Positions 25,391 through 35,504 of a stretch of DNA of 64,000 nucleotides are shown here, in pieces. The DNA is from Pelagimonas phthalicica. GTDB taxonomy: Bacteria > Pseudomonadota > Alphaproteobacteria > Rhodobacterales > Rhodobacteraceae. The DNA lies in assembly GCF_004364805.1 (NCBI RefSeq), contig NZ_SOAP01000002.1, positions 558,001-622,000 of the forward strand, read 5' to 3'. The position numbers and the translations under genes were made by a program. The notes beneath the pieces are model-generated. The model was not told where the DNA came from. It was given only the letters and a program-made list of their open reading frames with translations, and ran no database searches. The number at the start of each line of letters is the position of its first letter. Within the stretch, counting starts at the first letter, position 1.

Positions 25391-25957
25391 TTACTCTTCT
25401 TTGGCTTTCGCGGCGCTGTCCGCCCGCGTCAAAAGCGCGGTTTCCGTCAGGAATAAAACCGTCTCATCACTTTTTAGCGTCAATTCAGACAGTTCCAGAA
25501 TGCGGTCGTCAAAATAGGCGATATAGGTGATGGTGCCGGTCGCGCTCATGCCTTTGGTTTCAGGCAAATCCATCACCAATTGCGGCAGGTTTTCCGGGCC
25601 GCATTTTGTGTCAGACAGGATATCAGCCAGATCAAACCGGTCGGTGCTGTCCAGCACATCATCCACCCTGTCCACATCATAGGGGCGCGGATCAGCAAGC
25701 GTCAGGTCCTGGGCCGCGCCCAAGAGGTTGTCGACAAAATCGCTGGTGCCGGTGCCGTCAGCGCTCAAGGTAACCAGATAGTCTGACGAGGGCTTCACGA
25801 TCTCCGTCACCGCATTGTCGATCACCATCGTCCCCTCGCGCTGCCACTCCCCCGCGAGGCGCGTCAGAACGTCCTGCTTGTCCGTGACATCACAGAACCC
25901 TTCGGCAAGGGTAGATGCAGGCAAGACCAGCGCGACAAGAATGGGGATAAAACGCAT
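25391..25957 (-). CDS. Secreted hypothetical protein, 188 residues
   Basis: Starts at the ATG after TAGGAGAGTTAAG. A signal peptide is clear (MRFIPILVALVLPASTLA, cleavage near residue 18). The mature part has two cysteines (in EGFCDVTD and DTKCGPEN) that could form a disulfide. No known domain is recognised. An alternative upstream start would destroy the signal peptide. It follows tgt on the same strand by 17 bp, so it is probably co-transcribed with it. Location: periplasm. Confidence 0.75.
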   Translation of the reverse strand: MRFIPILVALVLPASTLAEGFCDVTDKQDVLTRLAGEWQREGTMVIDNAVTEIVKPSSDYLVTLSADGTGTSDFVDNLLGAAQDLTLADPRPYDVDRVDDVLDSTDRFDLADILSDTKCGPENLPQLVMDLPETKGMSATGTITYIAYFDDRILELSELTLKSDETVLFLTETALLTRADSAAKAKEE

Positions 25958-25974
25958 CTTAACTCTCCTAGTGC

Positions 25975-27102
25975 TCACAGCGGCTCGATATCGCCCTGGG
26001 CCCTTTGAGCATGAAATTCGGCCTCCCATGCATCAAATGTCCCTGCGGCGATGGCATCGCGCATTTCCTGCATGATCTGCTGGAAGTAATGCAGATTGTG
26101 CCAGGTCAGCAGCATACCGGCGATCATTTCGTTGCTTTTGAACACATGATGCAGATAGGCGCGGCTGTAATTGCGGCAGGCTGGGCAGGTGCAGTTTTCG
26201 TCCAGCGGGCGCGGATCTTCGGCGTGGCGTGCATTCTTGATATTGATCTGTCCGCGGCGCGTCCAGGCTTGGCCGGTACGCCCCGAACGCGATGGCAGCA
26301 CACAATCCATCATATCGATGCCGCGTTTCACGGCACCGACAATGTCATCGGGTTTGCCAACACCCATCAAATAGCGCGGCTTGTCCTCGGGCAGGAAACC
26401 AGGCGCATAATCGAGGCAGCCAAACATCGCCTCCTGCCCTTCGCCCACCGCGAGGCCGCCAACGGCATAACCATCAAAGCCAATATCAATCAGAGCCGTA
26501 GCGCTTTCTTCGCGCAGATCTTGTTCAAGCCCACCCTGCATGATCCCGAACAACATATGGCCGGGACGATCCCCAAAGGAATCGCGCGAGCGTTGCGCCC
26601 ATCGCATCGAAAGACGCATGCTGTCGGCAATGCGTTTGCGATCGGCAGGCAGAGCCGGGCATTCGTCAAAAGCCATCACAATGTCAGATCCCAACAGCTT
26701 CTGGATCTCCATCGAGCGTTCCGGCGTCAGATGGTGTTTGGAGCCGTCAATATGGGATTTGAATGTCACGCCCTCTTCGGTCAGCTTGCGCAGATCTGAC
26801 AGGCTCATCACCTGAAACCCGCCGCTATCGGTCAGGATCGGGCGTTCCCAATTCATGAATTTGTGCAAGCCGCCCAGGCGGTCAATCCGTTCAGCCCCGG
26901 GGCGCAGCATCAGGTGATAGGTATTGCCCAGCAAGATATCCGCGCCGGTTTCGCGCACGCTTTCGGGCATCATGCCTTTGACCGTGGCGGCAGTGCCGAC
27001 GGGCATGAAAGCGGGGGTTCGGATCTCGCCGCGCGGGGTTGAAATCACACCGGTGCGGGCCTGCCCATCTTGGGCGTGAAGGGTAAAGGATGTCTGTGCC
27101 AT
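25975..27102 (-). CDS. tgt: Queuine tRNA-ribosyltransferase
   Basis: Exchanges guanine-34 of tRNAs with GUN anticodons for preQ1, a step of queuosine synthesis; 375 residues, the usual length. The active-site D92 lies in LTDSGGFQ; the second catalytic aspartate is in [13 protein letters not shown]. Zinc ligands form the C-terminal C-x-C-x2-C...H cluster ([16 protein letters not shown]). The start giving MAQTSFTLH was chosen because it matches the family; an ATG 46 codons upstream does not. The next gene on this strand is a secreted protein of unknown function. Confidence 0.95.
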   Translation of the reverse strand: MAQTSFTLHAQDGQARTGVISTPRGEIRTPAFMPVGTAATVKGMMPESVRETGADILLGNTYHLMLRPGAERIDRLGGLHKFMNWERPILTDSGGFQVMSLSDLRKLTEEGVTFKSHIDGSKHHLTPERSMEIQKLLGSDIVMAFDECPALPADRKRIADSMRLSMRWAQRSRDSFGDRPGHMLFGIMQGGLEQDLREESATALIDIGFDGYAVGGLAVGEGQEAMFGCLDYAPGFLPEDKPRYLMGVGKPDDIVGAVKRGIDMMDCVLPSRSGRTGQAWTRRGQINIKNARHAEDPRPLDENCTCPACRNYSRAYLHHVFKSNEMIAGMLLTWHNLHYFQQIMQEMRDAIAAGTFDAWEAEFHAQRAQGDIEPL

Positions 27103-27250
27103 TGCGCCGGTTTGGCGCAAAGCTGCGCGCTTGCCAAGCCCCGAAATCCGGGCCTGAATTGCGCGCGCGACCCCGGGGCCACATTTTACCCTGCTTTCCC
27201 CTGAAAAGTGCCGAACCCGCCTTGTTCCTGCCATCTGCAATCGTGATGAT

Positions 27251-28999
27251 ATGCCAATGAGCAGAGAACCAACCTATAAGGGCGGAATGCCCGCGCTTTT
27301 GGCCCAATATGAAGGGCGGCGCGATATGTTTAACTATGCGCCCGGCGAAGGCTTGCCGCCGCTGGATGTCGATCTGGCGACGATGAGCACGCAGACCGTG
27401 CCCGATCCTAATGAGATGGCCGAAGAGACCGGGCCGTTTCGCTCCTCCTTTCATCGCAAGCGGTTTCAACTGCGCCAAGAGCTGAAGGGCCTTTCCGAAC
27501 TGGCCTATCTCAACGGAATGCTGATCGCCCATCTGCGCAAGCGGGACTGGCCAGATCACGCCCCTGCCCTGTTTCAACGGCTTTGGGCCGAGCATGGCGC
27601 GCAATTGCTTCGCGAGCTGGATCAACGCTGGCTGGTATCAGCCATCACCACCTTTGGTGATCACGGTTCCAACGTGACGCAGCGCGCGACGGGCCTGTCG
27701 ATGACAGCGCTGTTTGGCATGATGAAGCTTTATGAAAGTGAACGGCTTTATTCCGGGCATGCGCCGGACAGGCCGTTTGCGCTGGATGGCAAGATCCGGG
27801 AAAAGCTGCCTTTGCAGATGGACAGCTATTCCATCGTTGGCGGCGGGCTGGATGTGAACCTGATCGCGCGGCTCTGGCAAGAGGCCGAAAGTGACCCAGT
27901 CATCGCCCCCCTTGCCCATCACCTGCTGGATCTGCTGATCCATGATGATCGCACCCTGTTCCGTCGCCTGCGCACCATGCGCCAGCGCAAGGAACGCCAG
28001 ACCAAGAGCAAAGCCAAGGCAAAGTCCAACATCGCCCCGGTCCCGGTGGATCGGTTGCAACTGGATGCTGACACTTTGCGTTGGGGTCTTGTCAGCACGA
28101 TCAAGGCCCCTTTGCGCATGATTGCCCGCTTTGCCGCCCATCATCTTGAGCTTGGCGCACAGGCGCTGCACATCTATCTGGATGCGCCTGACGCCGAAAC
28201 GGCGGCATATCTGTCGCGTCACCCCAAGATCCATATGACCCTATGTGACGATGCCTATTGGCAGGCCTCGGGGCGGGAGCGGATGGAGGCGCATCAGATG
28301 CGCCAGGCCTTTAACGCCACACGCTGCCTGCGCATGGTCGAGGGGGATCTGGACTGGCTTGGCCATATCGATGTGGATGAATTCATTCTGACCGACGCCC
28401 CTGTGGCGCAGAAACTGGCCTCGGTCGGGCCGGCCTGCGCTATGGCCCGGATTCCCCCGGCCGAGGCGCTGGCCAATTACACTGGCGAGCCGCAGCATTT
28501 CAAGCTGACCCACAAACAGGCCGGGGTGAAAAAATCCGATCTGCAAGAGATCTATCCCACCTTTGGCCTGCACCTTTATGGTGGGTTCCTGTCGCATACC
28601 ACGGGCAAGGTCTTTGCCCGTACCGGCATTCCCGACACGCGGCTCGGCATCCATACGTTGAAGCACAAAGGAGAGGACGCCACCAATCGTGAAAAACCCG
28701 ACGGGTTCTATCTGGCGCATTTCCACGCCCGCAGCTGGGACCATTTCCGCGCCCATCTGGATTTCCGCCAGACCAAAGGCAGCTATCGCCCTCGCTCTGA
28801 CCGCCCTGAACTGGGTCAGGCAGAGCTGTTGACGTTCCTGTCAGACGAGGACGGAGACGATGGCCTGCGCGCGTTCTTTGACGAGGTTTGCGCCGATACG
28901 CCCGAGCTTCGACAGCGTCTAGCGGCACGCAAGATGTTGATTCGCCATGATTTTGACTTTGACGCATCAGTCCAACGCGTCTTTGGGAGATTACCATGA
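27251..28999 (+). CDS. Glycosyltransferase (family 2-like) with unknown N-terminal domain
   Basis: A 582-residue protein with two parts. The C-terminal part, from about residue 275 ([10 protein letters not shown] at 278), is a glycosyltransferase of the Glyco_tranf_2_4 type: it contains HIDVDEF with the metal-binding D374-x-D376, and a distal [10 protein letters not shown] motif. The N-terminal 270 residues are mostly helical, charged and unrelated to anything I recognise. The product of the next gene is a stand-alone copy of the C-terminal part, so the pair arose by duplication with gain or loss of the extra domain. The two genes overlap by four bases (ATGA). The glycan target is unknown. 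No ribosome binding site is obvious at either possible start (27251 or 27257). Confidence 0.8.
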   Translation: MPMSREPTYKGGMPALLAQYEGRRDMFNYAPGEGLPPLDVDLATMSTQTVPDPNEMAEETGPFRSSFHRKRFQLRQELKGLSELAYLNGMLIAHLRKRDWPDHAPALFQRLWAEHGAQLLRELDQRWLVSAITTFGDHGSNVTQRATGLSMTALFGMMKLYESERLYSGHAPDRPFALDGKIREKLPLQMDSYSIVGGGLDVNLIARLWQEAESDPVIAPLAHHLLDLLIHDDRTLFRRLRTMRQRKERQTKSKAKAKSNIAPVPVDRLQLDADTLRWGLVSTIKAPLRMIARFAAHHLELGAQALHIYLDAPDAETAAYLSRHPKIHMTLCDDAYWQASGRERMEAHQMRQAFNATRCLRMVEGDLDWLGHIDVDEFILTDAPVAQKLASVGPACAMARIPPAEALANYTGEPQHFKLTHKQAGVKKSDLQEIYPTFGLHLYGGFLSHTTGKVFARTGIPDTRLGIHTLKHKGEDATNREKPDGFYLAHFHARSWDHFRAHLDFRQTKGSYRPRSDRPELGQAELLTFLSDEDGDDGLRAFFDEVCADTPELRQRLAARKMLIRHDFDFDASVQRVFGRLP

Positions 29000-29955
29000 G
29001 CGAAGCGGTAAAATGGGGCCTCGTCTCAACCATCAAGGCCCCCCTGTCCGAGATCCTGAAATTTGCTGCCTGGCATTTGCAGCTTGGCGCGCATCGGCTT
29101 TATATCTATCTCGACGAAGATGCGCCTGAGACCCTGGCCGCGCTGTCTGCACATCCGAAAATCAAGGTGATGCACACCGATGACACCTATTGGGCAAAGC
29201 GCAATGGGCGTCCGGCGAAACATCAGGTCCGCCAATGCAAAAACGCCCGTCATGCCAATAACCGCCGAGTCGAGGTCGACTGGCTGGCGCATATCGACGT
29301 AGACGAGTTCCTGCTGCCCAGCTCTCCGATCGCCGATATTCTGGCGGCTGTGCCACAGGACTGCAAATGCGCCCGCCTGCGCCCGGTCGAGGCGCTGGCC
29401 CCCGGCGAAGCCAATGAGCCGGGCGAAACCCTGTTCAAGGCGTTTCACCTGAACCAAAAGGAGCGTCAGGCCGCCGCGCAATACTGCTTTCCAATCTGGG
29501 GCACGCAATTATCGGGTGGATTTCTGTCCCATGTCGCGGGCAAACTGTTCTTTCGCACCGGGCTGAAACATCTCGACATCAAAATCCACAACATCACCTG
29601 GGACGGCCTTCAAAACCCGGGTCAGGTTGAACTTTCGGATATAGAGTTGGGCCATTTCCATGCCGATAGCTGGGATCATTTCATGCGGGCCTATCGTTTT
29701 CGCCTGTCGAAAGGATCCTATCGATCTGAGTTGAAACCCCAGGCCCGCCAGCCCGGCGCGCTCAACCTGCATGACTTGTTTCAAACCATCGAAGCTGAGG
29801 GTGGAGAACCGGCCTTGCGGGCGTTTTTTGACGAGGTTTGCGTGGCCGATATGGAATTGTGCCTGCGTCTGAAATCGCAAGGCTTACTAAGACGACATAC
29901 TCTGAACACCGACGCTTTGGTCCAGCAGCATTTTCCTTGGACCCACCACAACTGA
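28996..29955 (+). CDS. Glycosyltransferase (family 2-like), paralogue of upstream gene
   Basis: A 319-residue stand-alone glycosyltransferase domain. It begins [17 protein letters not shown], nearly the same as the start of the upstream gene's C-terminal domain. The metal-binding D101-x-D103 lies in HIDVDEF, and FHADSWDHF near residue 225 matches FHARSWDHF upstream. It starts in an ATGA overlap with that gene. Cytosolic; probably adds sugars to a polysaccharide or lipid acceptor. The C-terminal 60 residues (RAFFDEVC) are also shared by the two proteins. Confidence 0.85.
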   Translation: MSEAVKWGLVSTIKAPLSEILKFAAWHLQLGAHRLYIYLDEDAPETLAALSAHPKIKVMHTDDTYWAKRNGRPAKHQVRQCKNARHANNRRVEVDWLAHIDVDEFLLPSSPIADILAAVPQDCKCARLRPVEALAPGEANEPGETLFKAFHLNQKERQAAAQYCFPIWGTQLSGGFLSHVAGKLFFRTGLKHLDIKIHNITWDGLQNPGQVELSDIELGHFHADSWDHFMRAYRFRLSKGSYRSELKPQARQPGALNLHDLFQTIEAEGGEPALRAFFDEVCVADMELCLRLKSQGLLRRHTLNTDALVQQHFPWTHHN

Positions 29956-30040
29956 AAAGCACATAACAAAAACAACTTATACTTGACTGAAAAAGGACAG
30001 TGAGGCCACTTAAGATTGCACAATCAAAAGGTGAGTAATA

Positions 30041-30514
30041 ATGAGCCAAAAGTTGTTTTCCAAATCCCTGATGATCGCTGCGGCGGTTCTGGCCAACGCG
30101 GCATCTGCCCAGCATTGTGACCATGGCGGGCACGACATGGTGACGCAGATCAACGGCCATGTTCCCCCGGGCAAAGTCGCCTCGTTGGTCGATGTTACCG
30201 TGATGCTGGACACCATACTGCCAGATGGCAACCGTATGCTCGTCACCAAAGGAACCCGGCGCGCCGGGACCCGCGTTGGTATCCATATTCACGAATATGG
30301 CGGCCATACCTGTGTCATGTCCGGCAGCATAACCGATTTTGTCGAAGGGCATGACCCCGGCCTGTTCCCCGCCGACAGTTGCTATTACATGCCCGCAAAC
30401 ACCCCGATGACAGCCGCCAATCTCGGGACCCAAGACGCGGTCTTGATTGATACATTTGTCCTGCCGCCGGATGCCGAACCCATCACGATCATTGAGACCT
30501 GTGCGACGGAATAA
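30041..30514 (+). CDS. Secreted cupin-domain protein
   Basis: A 157-residue exported protein. A signal peptide (about 1-23, ending ASAQ) is followed by a His-rich start (HCDHGGHD). A cupin fold follows: GTRVGIHIHEYGGHTCVMSG contains the HxH...E-like metal motif of cupin 1, and a later PADSCYYMPANTP the second motif. It probably binds a metal in the periplasm; its activity is unknown. It stands alone between the glycosyltransferases and a helicase gene and is followed by a weak terminator. Confidence 0.8.
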   Translation: MSQKLFSKSLMIAAAVLANAASAQHCDHGGHDMVTQINGHVPPGKVASLVDVTVMLDTILPDGNRMLVTKGTRRAGTRVGIHIHEYGGHTCVMSGSITDFVEGHDPGLFPADSCYYMPANTPMTAANLGTQDAVLIDTFVLPPDAEPITIIETCATE

Positions 30515-30539
30515 CGCCCGCTTTGGCAAAATCGGAAAC

Positions 30540-30573
30540 AAACCGGGGAAAATCCTCGGTTTGCGCGTTTTTA
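30540..30573 (+). terminator. Probable terminator after the cupin gene
   Basis: Arms AAACCG and CGGTTT extended by imperfect pairs, then GCGCGTTTTT. It is 26 bp after the stop codon. Confidence 0.5.
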
Positions 30574-30748
30574 GGAGACAATAAAGGCAACACTCGCCTG
30601 ACCTATCCCAGCGGTTTGTTGACCTTTGCAGGTTTCTTGCTTATGGGGGCGTCAAGGGAAAGACGCGACATGAACGCCGGGCCGCAAGGGCCTGTTCCCA
30701 GACAAGACGCGCGGGCCAAGATCGTGTCCGCATCAGATACGGACCCGT

Positions 30749-32125
30749 ATGACAAAATTCAGTGACCTGAACCTGAGCCCTAAAGTTTTGAAAGCCGTGG
30801 ATGAGGCGGGCTATGAAAGCCCGACGCCAATCCAGGCGGGGGCCATTCCCCCTGCCCTTGAGGGCAAAGATGTTTTGGGCATCGCACAGACTGGCACCGG
30901 CAAAACCGCCAGTTTCACCCTGCCGATGATTTCCATGCTGGCCCGTGGCCGTGCCCGGGCGCGTATGCCGCGCTCTCTGGTGCTTTGCCCGACCCGCGAA
31001 TTGGCAGCACAGGTGGCGGAAAATTTCGACACCTATTCCAAACATGTCAAACTGACCAAGGCCCTGCTGATCGGTGGCGTGTCATTCAAAGAACAAGACG
31101 CCCTGATCGACAAAGGCGTCGATGTGCTGATCGCCACGCCGGGCCGTTTGCTGGACCATTTCGAGCGCGGCAAACTGCTTTTGACCGGTGTGCAGGTCAT
31201 GGTGGTCGACGAGGCAGATCGCATGCTCGATATGGGCTTTATCCCTGATATCGAACGCATTTTCAGCTTGACCCCTTTTACCCGTCAGACCCTGTTCTTC
31301 TCCGCCACCATGGCGCCTGAGATCGAGCGGATCACCAACACCTTCCTCTCTGCCCCGGCACGGATCGAAGTCGCCCGCCAGGCCACCGCCTCGGAGACCA
31401 TTGAACAGGGTGCCGTGATCTTCAAAGCCTCGCGTCGCGATCGTGAAGGCAGCGAAAAACGCAAAGTGTTGCGCGCCCTGATCGATGCGGAGGGCGAGAA
31501 ATGCACAAACGCCATTATCTTTTGCAACCGCAAGGTTGATGTGGATATTTGCGCCAAGTCCTTGAAAAAATACGGCTATAACGCTGCCGCGATCCATGGT
31601 GACCTGGATCAGAAACAACGCATGGCCACGTTGGATTCCTTCCGCGAAGGCACCCTGCGCATTCTCGTGGCCTCTGACGTGGCGGCGCGCGGGCTTGATG
31701 TGCCTTCGGTCAGTCATGTGTTCAATTTCGACGTGCCCAGCCATGCCGAAGACTATGTTCATCGGATTGGCCGCACCGGGCGTGCCGGTCGTGAAGGCAA
31801 GGCATTTACCATCGTGGTGCCGCGCGATGAAAAGTACTTCGACGCGGTGGAAGCCCTGATCCAAAAGGAAATTCCGCGCATCGAAAACCCGGTAAAACCG
31901 GTGGAAAAGCCAAAACGTGCCGAAAAGCCAACTGAGGAACGCCCTTCTCGTTCGCAGGAGCGTCCCAAAGGTGAGGAAAAGCGCGACAGCAAACCGCGTG
32001 GCCGCAACCGCAACGAGGATCGGGGTCGCCGCTCAGGCGGTGGGCGTGACCACAATGTTGTCGGCATGGGCGACCACCTGCCGGAATTCATCGCCCTCAG
32101 CTTTGAAGAACGCCGGGCGAGCTAA
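30749..32125 (+). CDS. DEAD-box RNA helicase, RhlE-like
   Basis: ATP-dependent RNA helicase, 458 residues. All family motifs are present: the Q motif (YESPTPIQ), Walker A (AQTGTGKT), PTRELA, DEAD (VVDEADRML), SAT (FFSATM), and the C-terminal RGLD and HRIGRTGRAG. After about residue 370 there is a charged, Arg/Lys/Glu-rich low-complexity tail ending in RGRNRNEDRGRR and a 25-residue end, typical of RhlE-type RNA-binding tails. It probably acts in ribosome assembly or RNA decay at low temperature. A small hairpin (GTCCG / CGGAC, 30726-30744) lies just before the start, and no Shine-Dalgarno sequence is obvious. Confidence 0.92.
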   Translation: MTKFSDLNLSPKVLKAVDEAGYESPTPIQAGAIPPALEGKDVLGIAQTGTGKTASFTLPMISMLARGRARARMPRSLVLCPTRELAAQVAENFDTYSKHVKLTKALLIGGVSFKEQDALIDKGVDVLIATPGRLLDHFERGKLLLTGVQVMVVDEADRMLDMGFIPDIERIFSLTPFTRQTLFFSATMAPEIERITNTFLSAPARIEVARQATASETIEQGAVIFKASRRDREGSEKRKVLRALIDAEGEKCTNAIIFCNRKVDVDICAKSLKKYGYNAAAIHGDLDQKQRMATLDSFREGTLRILVASDVAARGLDVPSVSHVFNFDVPSHAEDYVHRIGRTGRAGREGKAFTIVVPRDEKYFDAVEALIQKEIPRIENPVKPVEKPKRAEKPTEERPSRSQERPKGEEKRDSKPRGRNRNEDRGRRSGGGRDHNVVGMGDHLPEFIALSFEERRAS

Positions 32126-32145
32126 ACCAAAAAAATCCAAAACAA

Positions 32146-32180
32146 AAAAACGCCTGCCAAAATATCGGCAGGCGTTTTTC
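32146..32180 (+). terminator. Terminator after the helicase gene
   Basis: Arms ACGCCTGCC and GGCAGGCGT around AAAATATC, preceded by seven A and followed by TTTTC. Confidence 0.85.
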
Positions 32181-32210
32181 TGTTCTCAATCCCAATGGTT
32201 TCTTTAGGCC

Positions 32211-32268
32211 CCAAATATCCCGGGGTGAATTGGCGCTTGCGCCAAGAGGGGCAGCGCCCCTCTCCCTA
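32211..32268 (-). repeat. 3'-UTR double-hairpin element, copy 1 (after rnj)
   Basis: Read on the minus strand it starts 9 bases after the rnj stop. It has a GC hairpin (GAGGGGC / GCCCCTC, loop GCT), then a hairpin with arms TTGGCG / CGCCAA and loop CAAG, then the conserved block CCCCGGGATATTTGGGGCC. The same plan is repeated at 35505 and 59268. Confidence 0.85.
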
Positions 32269-32271
32269 ACG

Positions 32272-33939
32272 TCAAGACAGGCGCGACACCACAATCGTCA
32301 CTTCCGGCTTCTTGCCAATCTCGTTCAGCGCCGATTGCCGCGTCACCCGCCGCAACCCTTCTTCAAGCTTGGCATCATCCGTCAAGGTCTTGGCACCCGC
32401 GCGGCCAATGAATTGCGACAGATCTTCCTCAAGCACATCCACCAGCGGCGCATGGCTGCGGCCCTGTTCCGGCAGCCCCATGACCTCGCACCAGGGATCA
32501 CCCAACATTTCGTCATCTTCATCGAGAATGACCGTGACCAGAACATGCCCGTTCAGCGCCATGCGGATACGATCACGCACCACCCCGTCCAGCGCACCAA
32601 TCTGGACCGACCCGTCGAGGTAAGTGCGCCCGGTTTCCACATATTCACAGACCTTGGGCTCATTGCCAGACAGGTCGATCATCATGCCATTCACAGCCAA
32701 GACACCCTTGCGACCCAGGCTCTCGGACAGTTTCACATGCTCGCGCAGGTGGCGATGTTCGCCGTGCATCGGCACAACAATCTGAGGTTTTACAATATCT
32801 TGCATGGTCTGTAGGTCGGGTCGGTTGGCATGGCCGGACACGTGGTAATCGCCATCACCATCATCAACAATATCCACACCAATCTCGGAGAACTGGTTCA
32901 TGATGCGGATCACTCCGCGCTCATTGCCAGGAATGGTCTTGGAGGAAAACAGGAACAGATCGCCCTCTTTCAGGGTGATGCCATTATACTTGCCCCGTGC
33001 CAATTGGGCGCTGGCGGCGCGGCGTTCGCCCTGCGACCCGGTGACCAGCAGCATGACGTTGTCACGCGGCATGTTCACCGCATCCTCCGCGCCGATCACC
33101 GGCGGGAAATCCTTGAGCACACCGGTTTCCACCGAAGCCTCGATCATCCGACGCATGGCCCGTCCCAACAGGCAGATCGAGCGACCAGCCTTGGCACCCG
33201 CTTCGGCCAAGGACCGCACTCGCGCCACGTTTGAGGCAAAGGTTGTCGCCACAACCATATTCTCGGCTTCGGCGACCAGCTTTTCTACTGCCGGGGTCAC
33301 AATCGCCTCGGAGCGACCGGGATGTTTGGCAAACACATTGGTGGAATCCACCACCAGCGCCTTGACCCCATCCTTGGAGACCTCCGCCCAAAGCTCCGGA
33401 TCCCAAGGCTCCCCCACCAGCGGCGTGGTGTCCAGTTTGAAATCACCAGTATGGATCACGCGGCCCTTGGGGCTATCGATCACCAGCGCGCTGCTTTCTG
33501 GGATCGAATGAGAGATCGGCAGGAACCCGATGGTAAAGGGCCCAACTTGCACGGTTTCGGGCCATTTAGAGCAGGTTTGCACCGCATTGCCCTCAATCCC
33601 GTATTCATTCAGCTTGTGCCGCGCGATGTTCGATGTAAACGCGCGCGCATAAATCTTGGCCCCAAGATCGTTGAACAAATGACCCACCGCACCAATGTGA
33701 TCCTCATGCGCATGGGTGATAAACACCGCTTCAATACGGTTGCGATTTTCCTTGAGCCAGGTGATGTCGGGCATGATGATATCCACCCCCGGCGTGCTGT
33801 CCATATCCGGAAAGGTCACGCCCAGATCGACAACGATCAAACGCTCCTCACCCGGTTTGCCATAGCCATAGACATAGCAATTCATGCCGATTTCACCGGC
33901 ACCGCCCAAAGGTAGATAGATCAACCGCTCGGTACTCAT
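32272..33939 (-). CDS. rnj: Ribonuclease J
   Basis: Metallo-beta-lactamase-fold exo/endoribonuclease in mRNA decay and rRNA maturation, 555 residues. The zinc motif THAHEDHIGAVGH (about 75-87) is intact; the beta-CASP insertion and the C-terminal domain are of normal length. It is the last gene of the nuo-birA-coaX-rnj run, only 6 bp after the coaX stop. A hairpin element follows directly. Location: cytosol. Confidence 0.95.
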   Translation of the reverse strand: MSTERLIYLPLGGAGEIGMNCYVYGYGKPGEERLIVVDLGVTFPDMDSTPGVDIIMPDITWLKENRNRIEAVFITHAHEDHIGAVGHLFNDLGAKIYARAFTSNIARHKLNEYGIEGNAVQTCSKWPETVQVGPFTIGFLPISHSIPESSALVIDSPKGRVIHTGDFKLDTTPLVGEPWDPELWAEVSKDGVKALVVDSTNVFAKHPGRSEAIVTPAVEKLVAEAENMVVATTFASNVARVRSLAEAGAKAGRSICLLGRAMRRMIEASVETGVLKDFPPVIGAEDAVNMPRDNVMLLVTGSQGERRAASAQLARGKYNGITLKEGDLFLFSSKTIPGNERGVIRIMNQFSEIGVDIVDDGDGDYHVSGHANRPDLQTMQDIVKPQIVVPMHGEHRHLREHVKLSESLGRKGVLAVNGMMIDLSGNEPKVCEYVETGRTYLDGSVQIGALDGVVRDRIRMALNGHVLVTVILDEDDEMLGDPWCEVMGLPEQGRSHAPLVDVLEEDLSQFIGRAGAKTLTDDAKLEEGLRRVTRQSALNEIGKKPEVTIVVSRLS

Positions 33940-33945
33940 GCGCGT

Positions 33946-34719
33946 TTAGCCCCTGTTCTTGTTATAATTGTAGATGACAGTGAGCCCATGCATGGTCAGA
34001 TCATCTTCGATAGTGTCAAATAGCATGTCGCCCGTGGCAAACAAGGGGGCAAGCCCGCCGGTTCCAACCACTTTCATCGGGCGGCCATATTCGTCTTTGA
34101 TCCGGGCGATGATGCCCTGGATTAGCCCGACATAGCCCCAGAACACACCGGATTGAATGCAGCCCACCGTATTGGTGCCGATCACCTTATCAGGTTGGGT
34201 GATGTCCACATGCGGCAAAGCAGCGGCCCCCTGGTGCAGGGCCTCAAGGCTCAGGTTCACCCCCGGCGCGATCACCCCACCAACATAGGCACCATCCTCG
34301 GCCACCACATCGAAATTGGTCGCTGTGCCAAAATCGACCACAACCACATCACCACCGTGCCGATCAAAGGCCCCGGCCGCATTGGCCAAACGATCCGGCC
34401 CAACACCGGTCCCGGCGTCAACGCGCGGCAGGATCGGCAGATCACAGCCCGGTTTGCCCACCACGTATGGACGACAGTCAAAGAAACGATCGGCAAAGAC
34501 CCGAAGATTGAACACCACCCGCGGCACGGTGGAGCTGATGATCACATCGGTGATGTCCACATCCAGCCCGTAATGTTTCACCAATGTCGAATACCAAGTG
34601 AAATAGGCGTCCGCCGTGCGGGAATGGTGGGTCGAGGTGCGCAGCGTGCACAGGAACTTTTCCCCATCCCAGATCGAGAAAACCGTATTGGTGTTGCCGC
34701 AATCAATTGTCAAAAGCAT
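33946..34719 (-). CDS. coaX: Type III pantothenate kinase
   Basis: First step of coenzyme A synthesis: phosphorylation of pantothenate, 257 residues. The ATP-binding motif TIDCGNTNTVFSIWDG (about 4-19), the GPDRLANA motif and the DFGTATNFDVV motif are those of CoaX. The start at MLLTIDCGNT has GAAAGG before it; a start five codons upstream gives a non-homologous tail. It lies 11 bp after birA and 6 bp before rnj, so the three are an operon tail of the nuo cluster. Confidence 0.95.
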   Translation of the reverse strand: MLLTIDCGNTNTVFSIWDGEKFLCTLRTSTHHSRTADAYFTWYSTLVKHYGLDVDITDVIISSTVPRVVFNLRVFADRFFDCRPYVVGKPGCDLPILPRVDAGTGVGPDRLANAAGAFDRHGGDVVVVDFGTATNFDVVAEDGAYVGGVIAPGVNLSLEALHQGAAALPHVDITQPDKVIGTNTVGCIQSGVFWGYVGLIQGIIARIKDEYGRPMKVVGTGGLAPLFATGDMLFDTIEDDLTMHGLTVIYNYNKNRG

Positions 34720-34730
34720 CGCTGCGCCTT

Positions 34731-35471
34731 TCAAAAGAACACATCTGCTGCCGCGATCTCCTCGCGGCCCTTGGCGGTCTTTAGGACAAGATTGCCCTGC
34801 GCGTCCACCTCCTCAAAGGTGCCTGTGACCTCACGTCCGGGCATCCGCGCCGTCACCGCCTCGCCCAAACGCGCAGCGCGCTCCATCCAGGCCTGGCGGA
34901 TCGGAGCAAACCCATAGGTGACAAAGCTGGCCTCGCGTTCCGCATAGGCCTGCGCCAAAGCCTCAAGCATCTGCTCCGGGCTGACCCTTTTTCCGGTTTC
35001 GGCCAGCAGGGAAACCGGCGCAACGGCCCCGGCTTCTACCTGGCTTACTTCAGGGGCGGCAATCAGGTTGATACCAATGCCAATGGCCAAATGCCCGCCC
35101 GGCCCGCCAATCCCCTCAAGCAGAATACCGGCCACCTTGCCACCATTCAGCAGCACATCATTGGGCCATTTCAGCGCCAACCCGGCGCTGGTACCCGTCA
35201 ATTTTTCAAACGCGTCATACAGGGCCAAGGCGGCCACAAAGCTGCGCAGCGCCACAACATCCGGCGTCTCACTCGGGCGCATGACAAGCGTTCCGGCAAA
35301 GTTGCCAAGCGGATTCACCCAAGCCCGGCCGCGCCGCCCACGGGCAGCAGTTTGCGTCAGTCCAAGGATCCATTCTGGCCCGCTCAGATCCGCCGCAATG
35401 CGGGCCGCTTCGGCATTGGTGCTGTCAACCTCAGCCAAAACCCGCTTTCCATATCCCTCCGGCCAAGCCAT
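34731..35471 (-). CDS. birA: Biotin-[acetyl-CoA-carboxylase] ligase, group I
   Basis: Attaches biotin to carboxyl carrier proteins such as the methylcrotonyl-CoA carboxylase subunit encoded at 61794. It is 246 residues, without the DNA-binding N-terminus of E. coli BirA, so it cannot be a repressor. Catalytic motifs are STNAEA, the GRRGRAWVNP loop and LKWPNDVLLNGGK. The start at MAWPEGYG (35471) avoids reading through the hairpin element at 35505-35566, which a longer frame would translate. It follows nuoN, an arrangement I recall from other alphaproteobacteria. Confidence 0.93.
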   Translation of the reverse strand: MAWPEGYGKRVLAEVDSTNAEAARIAADLSGPEWILGLTQTAARGRRGRAWVNPLGNFAGTLVMRPSETPDVVALRSFVAALALYDAFEKLTGTSAGLALKWPNDVLLNGGKVAGILLEGIGGPGGHLAIGIGINLIAAPEVSQVEAGAVAPVSLLAETGKRVSPEQMLEALAQAYAEREASFVTYGFAPIRQAWMERAARLGEAVTARMPGREVTGTFEEVDAQGNLVLKTAKGREEIAAADVFF

Positions 35472-35504
35472 GCGCCTCTCCCTAACCGACTGCCCTTTTG
35501 CTTC

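Noticed and set aside
23172-25517. A 781-codon plus-strand open frame
   Set aside because: Antisense to lon, whose catalytic motifs are all intact on the minus strand.
30523-30765. A small plus-strand frame before the helicase gene
   Set aside because: It crosses the terminator of the cupin gene and overlaps the helicase start; no sign of translation.
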